Positions 10,520 to 17,264 of a stretch of 64,000 bases of DNA are shown here, one piece after another (within the stretch, counting starts at the first letter, position 1; the number at the start of each line of letters is the position of its first letter). The position numbers were made by a program, and so were the translations under genes. Origin of the DNA: an uncultured Clostridia bacterium (GTDB taxonomy: Bacteria > Bacillota > Clostridia > UBA1381); assembly GCA_947631235.1 (NCBI GenBank), contig CANRKO010000003.1, forward strand, positions 127,361 through 191,360, in the 5' to 3' direction. Below the pieces are notes generated by a model. That model was given only the letters and a program-made list of their open reading frames with translations, ran no database searches and had not been told where the DNA came from.

Positions 10520-11650
10520 TCAATACACATCAAACACACTTCGCGGTTTATTATGATACGCGACGCTCAGGACAAGCCCGATTGCTGTCATATTGACCAC
10601 AAGCGATGTGCCGCCGTAGCTTATAAACGGCAGCGGTATACCGGTAACGGGCATAAGTCCGATACACATTCCGACGTTCTCGAACACGTGGAACAAAAGC
10701 ATTGCGCCCACGCCGACGCAAATATATCTTCCGAATGAGTTATCCGCCTTTTTCGCGGTCTTAAAGCATTTGTAAATCAGTATAAACAGCGCGCCTATGA
10801 GAATTGCCGCGCCGATAAAGCCGAGTTCCTCCGATATTACGCTGAATATAAAGTCGGTCGATTTCGCGGGAAGGTAGCCCATCTGGTTCTGCGTACCCTG
10901 AAGATAACCCTTGCCCCAAAGCTGTCCCGAACCGACGGCTATTTTTGATTGTATAACGTTATATCCCCTGCCCAGCGGTTCAAGGTCGGGGTTGAAGAAC
11001 ACCTGTATACGCTTTTGCTGGTACTCCGACAGCACGTAGCGGTATACAAGCGGCAGTGATGCCACGCCGAGAACCATCGCCGGTATGATGTATTTGTATG
11101 ACAGCTTTGCCACAAACAGCATACATATAAATATGAACACGAACACAAACGCGCTGCCCATGTCGGGCTGCAGAAGTATCAGTCCGACCATTACGCCGAT
11201 GTGCAGAAGAAGTCCGAGCAGCACGAGGGGCTTGTTTATATCGTCCTGCACCTTTGAAACGTGATAGGAGAGCGTTATTATAAAGCATATTTTCGCGAAT
11301 TCCGACGGCTGAATACCTATCGCGCCGAAACGAATCCAGCTTCGCGCGCCCCAGTCGCCGCTTACGCCGAATATAAGCACAAGTATCAGCATGACTATCG
11401 CGAACAGAAAGATTGGTTTTATCAGATTTTTTAGCTGCTCGTAGTCAAAAAAGCACACGACAAGCATAGCCGCGCAGCCCATGACAAACGCGGCTGACTG
11501 CACTATCACGTTCACGTTCGAGTGTGTCGTGCGCGTCGCGCTGTATATCATAATTATGCCGAAAACGGCAAGTCCGACCGATAATATGAAAAGCAGCCAG
11601 TCAAATTCCATAAGTATGACCGAGCGCTTTGAAACGCTTTTTTTGTTCAA
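10520..11650 (-). CDS. rodA: Rod shape-determining protein RodA (SEDS peptidoglycan glycosyltransferase)
   Basis: A 376-residue SEDS-family membrane protein that polymerises lipid II into glycan strands during cell elongation, with a class B PBP as partner. It has about ten membrane segments and SEDS signatures: IRFGAIGIQPSEFAKI, LLQPDMGSAFVF, the catalytic-aspartate region PAKSTDFIFSVISEELGF, and PVTGIPLPFISYGGTS. It starts at a TTG (11648-11650) preceded by GAGGGGG and a good promoter. FtsW is a close paralogue; the short N-terminus and genome-alone context fit RodA better, with moderate certainty. No mreBCD or PBP2 gene is adjacent. Confidence 0.88.
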   Translation of the reverse strand: MNKKSVSKRSVILMEFDWLLFILSVGLAVFGIIMIYSATRTTHSNVNVIVQSAAFVMGCAAMLVVCFFDYEQLKNLIKPIFLFAIVMLILVLIFGVSGDWGARSWIRFGAIGIQPSEFAKICFIITLSYHVSKVQDDINKPLVLLGLLLHIGVMVGLILLQPDMGSAFVFVFIFICMLFVAKLSYKYIIPAMVLGVASLPLVYRYVLSEYQQKRIQVFFNPDLEPLGRGYNVIQSKIAVGSGQLWGKGYLQGTQNQMGYLPAKSTDFIFSVISEELGFIGAAILIGALFILIYKCFKTAKKADNSFGRYICVGVGAMLLFHVFENVGMCIGLMPVTGIPLPFISYGGTSLVVNMTAIGLVLSVAYHNKPRSVFDVY

Positions 11651-11671
11651 GCTACCGCCCCCTCAAAGTAT

Positions 11672-11700
11672 AGTATACTACATTATTCGATTTTAAGCAA
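11672..11700 (-). promoter_or_regulatory. Sigma-A promoter of rodA
   Basis: On the minus strand TTGCTT (11700-11695), a 17-base spacer and TATACT (11677-11672). The start would lie about 15 bases before the TTG codon. Confidence 0.6.
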
Positions 11701-11753
11701 TATTTTCATTTATATTTCGCTATAATTTTTATCCGTCTCTTACAAAATTTATA

Positions 11754-11782
11754 TTGCATACCGTATATGTTTATGATAGAAT
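11754..11782 (+). promoter_or_regulatory. Extended -10 promoter of the GH51 gene
   Basis: TTGCAT (11754-11759), a 17-base spacer ending in TGA, and TAGAAT (11777-11782). The TGn before the -10 is the extended -10 element. Confidence 0.65.
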
Positions 11783-11807
11783 ACCGTCGGAAAGGCGGTT
11801 GTATCGT

Positions 11808-14120
11808 ATGAAAAAAATTACTGTTACGGAAAATGTCAAAGCGTCCATGGACGATTTTTACGGAATATTTTTTGAGGATTTGAACCACGCGGCTGACGGC
11901 GGTCTGTACGCGGAGAAGGTGCGTAACCGCGCGTTCGAGTTTTCGCCGGCGGATAATCCGAGGTACCAGTCTCTTACGGCGTGGAAAAAAATCGAACTCG
12001 GCGGCGCGTCCGTCGCGGCGAAGGTGTCATGCAGCGAGCCGTATTCAAAGAAAAATCCCCACTACCTCACGCTTGAAATATCGAAGGTCGGAGAGCGCGC
12101 CGGAATTAAAAATCTCGGCTATAACAGCGGTATTGCCGTCGCGGAGGGCGAACGGTACGCGTTTTCGTGCTATGCACGGTCGGACGGGGAATGTAAGCTG
12201 AACGTGTCGATCGACGACGCGTATGGCAATATTATATGCTCGGATTTTATCACGGTAAGCTCCGATAAGTGGACGAAGTACACGCTCACGCTCACGTCGG
12301 GAAAAACCGACAAAAGCGCGTCTCTCGCGCTCACGTCGGACGAGCCGTGCAAGGTGCGCCTCGATTTCGTGTCGCTCATGCCGCTTGACACGTACAAGGG
12401 GCGCGAAAACGGTATGAGAAAAGACCTCGCGGTTATGCTGGAGGAGTTTAAACCGAGGTTTATGCGTTTCCCGGGCGGCTGTCTCGTGCATGACGGCTCG
12501 CTTAACGCGAGCGACAGAAATTCCATGTACCGCTGGAAAAACACGATAGGCGACATAACGGAGCGTCCGTCGCGGCGCAACAACTGGAAGTACAACCAGT
12601 CGCTCGGTATCGGGTACTACGAGTATTTTCTGTTCTGCGAGGATATAGGCGCAAAGCCGCTGCCGGTGCTGCCGGCGGGCTACAATCCGCACATGGAGCA
12701 AGCCGCGCCGCTTGACGAAATGGACGAATGGGTAAACGACGCGCTCGACCTCATCGAGTTTGCGAACGGCGGCACGGACACAAAATGGGGCTCAGTCCGA
12801 GCAAGGCTCGGTCACAGCGAGCCTTTTAACCTCGAATACCTAGGCATAGGCAACGAGGAGGTCGGCGCGGGCTTTTGGGAGCGGTACGATATTATACACA
12901 AGGCGGTGCGCGAAAAGTACCCCGAGATCAAGCTTGTAAACAACGCCGGACCGTTCCCCGCGGGCGGCGAGTTTGAGCGCGGTTGGAAAAATGCGAGGGA
13001 AAACGGCTCGGACTTGGTGGACGAGCATTACTACACCTCGCCCGACTGGCTGCTCGCGAATATTCACCGTTACGATGATTATCCCGACAGTCCGAAGGTG
13101 TTCCTCGGCGAGTACGCGTCGTGGGGCAACACGTTCTACAACGCGCTTTGCGAGGCGGCGTACATGACGGGTCTCGAAAACAACGCGGACAAGGTAAAGC
13201 TTGTGTGCTACGCGCCGCTTTTCGCGAATGTGGATTACGTGGATTGGAAACCGGTTATGATTTGGTTCGACAACAGCCGCGTATACGGCAGCGCGAACTA
13301 TTACCTGTGCAAAATGTTTATGACGAACACGGGACGCGAGCTTACGGAAACGCGTCTTTCGGGCTTTGACGCGCCGACCGTAAAAGGCGATAACGCCATA
13401 CGCGGCGGCATTGAGTTTGCGGCGGACGAGATAAACGGCAAAGTGTACGGCATAAAGGTGACCGACCTGATAAGCGGCAAAACCGAGGAATTTGACGGCG
13501 CGGACTTTATCGGAAACGGCGCAAAAAAGATTACGGATATAACGTCGGATAAGTACAAGGTTGAGTTTAAAATTGTGAGGACGTTCGGCAACGCCGGATT
13601 TAAGCTGTATTTCGGCAAAAAGGATGATAAAAACTACATTCAGTGGTTCATCGGCGGCTGGGCGAACTTTGACAGCGAGGTAAACGCCGTCGTGAACGGA
13701 CGCGGCTCGTGCCTGACGCACGAAATGTTCTCGCTGCAGACGGGACGCGAGTATTCGCTCTGTCTTGAGGTTGACGGACGCGGCATAACGACGTACATTG
13801 ACGGCAAAAAAACAAATTCGACCGTGGATAAGCTGCCGGCGGTCGAGGAAATCTATGCGACTTCAAGCCGCGACGACAAGTATATTTACGTAAAAGCCGT
13901 GAACGTACTCGACAAAGAGGTTACGGCTGAAGTTACGATAGAGGGAACGGACGCGGTGCGCGGCGAGGTATCGACGCTCACTGCCGATTTGGACGCGGAA
14001 AACGGCTTTGACGAGCCGCAAAAAGTGTCGCCCGTCACGGAGGATATTAACCGTAACTCAAACACGTTCGAGTACATATTCCCGCCCCACAGCGTGACCG
14101 TGTTTAAGGTGGAGAGGTGA
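11808..14120 (+). CDS. Alpha-L-arabinofuranosidase, GH51
   Basis: A 770-residue intracellular enzyme (no signal peptide) that releases L-arabinofuranose from arabinan or arabinoxylan oligosaccharides. The start is the ATG at 11808 after GGAAAGGCGG; the upstream ATG at 11754 lies in the promoter. Order of parts: an N-terminal carbohydrate-binding-like beta domain, the (beta/alpha)8 barrel with RFPGGCLVH, the acid/base glutamate in LGIGNEEVG (Glu350) and the nucleophile in VFLGEYASWG (Glu435). A LamG-like segment (about residues 560-690, FKLYFGKKDDKNYIQWFIGG) is inserted before the C-terminal beta domain, as in the longer GH51 forms. It is a single-gene unit ending at a repeat-borne terminator, and fits with the pectin-sugar genes further along. 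Confidence 0.93.
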   Translation: MKKITVTENVKASMDDFYGIFFEDLNHAADGGLYAEKVRNRAFEFSPADNPRYQSLTAWKKIELGGASVAAKVSCSEPYSKKNPHYLTLEISKVGERAGIKNLGYNSGIAVAEGERYAFSCYARSDGECKLNVSIDDAYGNIICSDFITVSSDKWTKYTLTLTSGKTDKSASLALTSDEPCKVRLDFVSLMPLDTYKGRENGMRKDLAVMLEEFKPRFMRFPGGCLVHDGSLNASDRNSMYRWKNTIGDITERPSRRNNWKYNQSLGIGYYEYFLFCEDIGAKPLPVLPAGYNPHMEQAAPLDEMDEWVNDALDLIEFANGGTDTKWGSVRARLGHSEPFNLEYLGIGNEEVGAGFWERYDIIHKAVREKYPEIKLVNNAGPFPAGGEFERGWKNARENGSDLVDEHYYTSPDWLLANIHRYDDYPDSPKVFLGEYASWGNTFYNALCEAAYMTGLENNADKVKLVCYAPLFANVDYVDWKPVMIWFDNSRVYGSANYYLCKMFMTNTGRELTETRLSGFDAPTVKGDNAIRGGIEFAADEINGKVYGIKVTDLISGKTEEFDGADFIGNGAKKITDITSDKYKVEFKIVRTFGNAGFKLYFGKKDDKNYIQWFIGGWANFDSEVNAVVNGRGSCLTHEMFSLQTGREYSLCLEVDGRGITTYIDGKKTNSTVDKLPAVEEIYATSSRDDKYIYVKAVNVLDKEVTAEVTIEGTDAVRGEVSTLTADLDAENGFDEPQKVSPVTEDINRNSNTFEYIFPPHSVTVFKVER

Positions 14121-14125
14121 GATTT

Positions 14126-14234
14126 ATGCGGGCGGCAAATCGCCGCCCCTACGGCGCACAAATTTAAAATACGGGTGTAGGGGACGGCGTCCTCGACGCC
14201 CCGTAGGGGCGACCCTTGCGGTCGCCCTTTTTTT
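14126..14234. repeat. Intergenic palindromes, copy 2, ending in a terminator
   Basis: Three GC-rich hairpins in the gap between GH51 and the XRE gene: GGGCGGC/GCCGCCC (14130-14148), an imperfect GGGGACGGCGTC/GACGCCCC hairpin (14180-14202) and GGGCGACC/GGTCGCCC (14207-14227) followed by seven T. The last module, with adjoining GTAGGGGCGACC, recurs at 26.32 kb and 45.29 kb. The T run makes it a credible terminator for the GH51 gene. Confidence 0.75.
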
Positions 14235-14523
14235 ATTTCATCGAATTTATAAAATCAGCTAAACTTTGCTGCTGCGCTGCGGTGAGCGATGCAAGCGCCG
14301 ACATAAGAAACGGACTTATCACCGCCTCGCGGTCAACAAAAAATTCACTCAGCGTAATCCCGAGCGCGTCGCAAAAATACGAGAGCGTCTCGACCGTCGG
14401 ATTTTTATTCCCAAGTTCCACGTCGCGCAGATAGCTCTGCGAGATCCCCGCCATATTCGCGAGTCTGTTCACCGTCAGCCCCTTTGACTCGCGAAGTTCT
14501 TTTATTCTCTGCCCTACATCCAT
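14233..14523 (-). CDS. XRE family helix-turn-helix regulator
   Basis: A 96-residue DNA-binding protein. Residues 1-60 form a Cro/C1-type HTH (DVGQRIKELRESKGLTVNRL, then AGISQSYLRDVELGNKNPTV). The last 35 residues are a short tail (FFVDREAVISPFLMSALASL) of unknown role. The ATG at 14521-14523 is chosen because GAAGGGG is about 12 bases upstream; the GTG at 14535 would abut it. It is divergent from the membrane-protein gene at 14664, whose consensus promoter sits 80 bases away, so it may control that gene; this is inference. Confidence 0.85.
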   Translation of the reverse strand: MDVGQRIKELRESKGLTVNRLANMAGISQSYLRDVELGNKNPTVETLSYFCDALGITLSEFFVDREAVISPFLMSALASLTAAQQQSLADFINSMK

Positions 14524-14601
14524 AATAATCGGCACCCCTTCATTTCATCAATTACACCTATATTTTAACATCAATAGTATAAAAACCTTATATCTAAAGA
14601 G

Positions 14602-14630
14602 TTGACATATTATATTTATAGATATATAAT
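14602..14630 (+). promoter_or_regulatory. Perfect-consensus sigma-A promoter flanked by an inverted repeat
   Basis: TTGACA (14602-14607), 17 bases, TATAAT (14625-14630). An 8-base inverted repeat, TATATCTA (14589-14596) and TAGATATA (14619-14626), brackets the -35 and overlaps the -10. Such a site could bind the divergent XRE regulator, but the region is AT-rich and the match may be chance. Confidence 0.8.
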
Positions 14631-14663
14631 GTTATTACTATGACGATATGAGGTGAAATATTC

Positions 14664-16265
14664 ATGAAAGAAAAAAACGTGAAAATTTTTACGATATTTC
14701 TGACGGTTTCGGCGATACTTCTTTTGACACGCTTTGCCGCAGGACTCGTGTACAAGCCGGTGATGGACGACTGGTTTCTCTACGGCGACCTGTACGGCGA
14801 CGTGATAAACGACTTCGCGCTGCCGAACGCCAAATTCACGATACGGCCGCTCGCCGGAGTTTTGGACATATTTCTTGCCGCGCCGCTTTTTAATCATCTG
14901 TGGGTCGTGGAACTGATTATGACGCTGCTCCTTACGGCGGGCGCGGTGATTTTTTACGACGTTCTTTCGGACAACGGATTTTCCGTCGGCGGACTTTTTC
15001 TTATATCGCTTTGTCTTGTGCCGATGAACATGGAGGCAACATACTGGCTCGCCGCGTCCTTGCGTATTTCGTGCGCGCTGTTTTTTACTGCGCTGACGCT
15101 GTGGCTGTTAAACGGTTATCTCAAAAGTGATAAAAAAATATACGCCTTACTGTACACCGTGTTGGGATTTTTCGCCGTGAGCTTTTACGAGCCCGCGGTT
15201 GTGATTTACGTAATGCTTTTCGCCTGCCTTCTGTACCGAAAACGCGATAAAAAATATATGTACCTCATATTCATAATCGCCGTGCAGCTTACATATATCG
15301 CGCTCTACTACATACTTAACGGCGGCAGCGGCGAACTTGCCGTGCGCGGACATCTGTTTTCGTCGAACTTCTTTTCTCAGGCAAGAGCAGTTACCGATAT
15401 GGTCGGACGCGTGCTTGTTTTGTACGATTACCGCGCCTTTGTGCGCGGCTTAAAGTGCGGCGCGGAGCTGATTGTATCGCGTGGGCTGTACGTTCAGACA
15501 GCCGCGCTGCTTGTTCTCTCGGTGTTTCTCGGCATACTTGTTCGGCACGAGGGAAATGACCGCCGTTTCAGCGCTAAGCGGCTTTTAATATCATTTGCGC
15601 TGACCGTCGGCGGAGTAGCCGTGTTTTACGTGATAGGTTTTTTGTACACAGCGATACGGTTCGTGTACTTCTCGTTTATCGGCATCGGTCTTGCCGTCTG
15701 CGAGCTTGCGCTCCTAACGCCGCAAAAAATACAGACCGCGCTGCGCTGCGCCGTTACAGCCGCGCTGACGTTCGTATTCGCGGTGTCGGGCATGGGTATC
15801 ACGAGTCAGTATATAAAAACGTCGGAGGAGGACGTGCGTATCGTGAATGAAATTTTAGCCTTAGACACGGAAAATTTTGCCGTCAACCCCGACCGCAACA
15901 CATACCTTCTCGGCGCGAAACCGTACTATGACGACGTTAAAAGCGTCGGCTGGCTCGAAAGCATACGCGGCGCGTGCAGCGGTTACGCCGATCTTACGGG
16001 CTGTATGCGCCATATGACGGGCGTGACGAACACAAACAATTTAACGCCTGTGCGCGACGGTGAAGCTATATCAATGACGTATTACATAAACAGTCCCGAC
16101 ATATGCCGCTTTTTCGCGCTCGACGAAAATACGCACGTAATAAACGTGAACGTAAATAAAACTGACGGCGGCTACGAAGTCACGGAAGAGAACGGTGAAA
16201 GGTACGGCAGGATTATTGCCGACGAAAGCGGCACATACAGATTTTACCGAAATAAAATAGGTTAA
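14664..16265 (+). CDS. Polytopic membrane protein of unknown function, GT-C-like
   Basis: A 533-residue protein with about ten hydrophobic segments in its first 390 residues and a soluble C-terminal part of about 140 residues. An early loop has YKPVMDDWFLYGDLYGD; an acidic pair in the first extracytoplasmic loop is typical of GT-C glycosyltransferases that use lipid-linked sugars, and the overall layout resembles them. I do not recognise a specific family, so function is open. A GAGGTG ribosome site precedes the ATG, and transcription starts from a perfect-consensus promoter. It is probably a single-gene unit, since the next gene has its own promoter. Confidence 0.85.
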   Translation: MKEKNVKIFTIFLTVSAILLLTRFAAGLVYKPVMDDWFLYGDLYGDVINDFALPNAKFTIRPLAGVLDIFLAAPLFNHLWVVELIMTLLLTAGAVIFYDVLSDNGFSVGGLFLISLCLVPMNMEATYWLAASLRISCALFFTALTLWLLNGYLKSDKKIYALLYTVLGFFAVSFYEPAVVIYVMLFACLLYRKRDKKYMYLIFIIAVQLTYIALYYILNGGSGELAVRGHLFSSNFFSQARAVTDMVGRVLVLYDYRAFVRGLKCGAELIVSRGLYVQTAALLVLSVFLGILVRHEGNDRRFSAKRLLISFALTVGGVAVFYVIGFLYTAIRFVYFSFIGIGLAVCELALLTPQKIQTALRCAVTAALTFVFAVSGMGITSQYIKTSEEDVRIVNEILALDTENFAVNPDRNTYLLGAKPYYDDVKSVGWLESIRGACSGYADLTGCMRHMTGVTNTNNLTPVRDGEAISMTYYINSPDICRFFALDENTHVINVNVNKTDGGYEVTEENGERYGRIIADESGTYRFYRNKIG

Positions 16266-16298
16266 AATTGACTTAATTTCCTTACCAAACATTGTTCG

Positions 16299-16327
16299 TT
16301 TACAAAACCAAAAAACTGTCGTATAAT
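16299..16327 (+). promoter_or_regulatory. Sigma-A promoter of the CAP-domain gene
   Basis: TTTACA (5 of 6), 17-base spacer, TATAAT (16322-16327). Confidence 0.75.
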
Positions 16328-16372
16328 CAAAATGTAGCAATGCTGACAAAGCAAAAGAAGGGAAGGAATTAT

Positions 16373-17200
16373 ATGAAAAAAATGACATTGTTACTGACAT
16401 TGACGGTTACGCTTACGGCTGCCTCGGCTGTGCCCGTTCAGGCGCGCACCGTTTCGGCGTCATGTATGCTTAAATCGCTGATGTCAAACAAAACACAAAC
16501 GACAAAATGCGATAAGGAAAACGCTATAAAGGATATACTTAAAAGGTGCGGCATAGATTTGGACAAGTACAACATACCGTCCTCGTGTCCGAATTCGAAA
16601 CCGACGGCAACGCCCGCGCCCACGCCGCAGCCTACGGCAAAACCGACTGCCGCACCGACGGCTGCGCCAACCGCGACGCCCGTTCCGACGGCTCAGCCTA
16701 CGGCAAAGCCTACTGCCGCGCCGACCGCGAAACCGACGGCAACACCTGCCCCCACGGTGAAACCTACGGCTAAACCGACGGCAAAGCCCACGACCACGCC
16801 GAATATTTTATCGGAGAGCGCGATGGAGGACGAGGTGCTGCGCCTTGTAAACGAGGAGCGCACGTCGCGCGGACTTAATGCGTTAAAGCGTGCGTCCGAC
16901 CTCGACGCGCTCGCGAGAGCGCACAGCGCGGACATGATAAACCGCCACTTCTTCGACCACACGAACCCCGACGGTCAGTCGCCGTTCGACAGAATGAGAG
17001 CGGCGGGCATAAGCTACCGCGCGGCGGCGGAGAACATCGCGTCGGGTCAGCGCAGCGCGGCTGCCGTAATGGACGCGTGGATGAACTCGTCCGGTCACAG
17101 AAAGAACATACTTAACGCCACATACACCGAAATCGGTATCGGCGCGGTTAAGAGCAGCGGCGGCACAATTTACTGGACGCAGGAATTTGTGGAGAGATAA
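16373..17200 (+). CDS. Secreted CAP (SCP/allergen V5-like) domain protein
   Basis: A 275-residue exported protein. A signal peptide (KKMTLLLTLTVTLTAASA, likely cut near VQA-RT) is followed by a Cys-containing segment, a Pro/Thr/Ala/Lys-rich linker of about 65 residues made of PTAKPT and PTAAPT units (16605-16800), and a C-terminal CAP domain. The domain has the expected blocks: RLVNEERTSRGL, ARAHSADMINRHFFDH, AAENIASGQRS, WMNSSGHRKNILN and TYWTQ-like TIYWTQEF. It resembles Bacillus YkwD and spore-associated CAP proteins, which are thought to bind small lipids or act on the cell envelope; its role here is unknown. The ATG at 16373 follows GGAAGGA. Confidence 0.9.
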   Translation: MKKMTLLLTLTVTLTAASAVPVQARTVSASCMLKSLMSNKTQTTKCDKENAIKDILKRCGIDLDKYNIPSSCPNSKPTATPAPTPQPTAKPTAAPTAAPTATPVPTAQPTAKPTAAPTAKPTATPAPTVKPTAKPTAKPTTTPNILSESAMEDEVLRLVNEERTSRGLNALKRASDLDALARAHSADMINRHFFDHTNPDGQSPFDRMRAAGISYRAAAENIASGQRSAAAVMDAWMNSSGHRKNILNATYTEIGIGAVKSSGGTIYWTQEFVER

Positions 17201-17221
17201 TTTGTTTACATAAGCCGAAAA

Positions 17222-17264
17222 AAAAATAAGGGGTAAGGGTTCAACGCCCTTACCCCTGTTTTTT
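17222..17264. terminator. Bidirectional terminator between CAP and GH2 genes
   Basis: GGGGTAAGGG (17230-17239) and CCCTTACCCC (17247-17256) form a 10-bp stem. A T run follows on the plus strand and an A run (T on the minus strand) precedes it, so it can end both convergent genes. Confidence 0.9.

Noticed and set aside
16605..16800. Tandem repeats as a possible CRISPR or VNTR array
   Set aside because: They code in frame for a Pro/Thr/Ala linker of a secreted protein, with no spacers.
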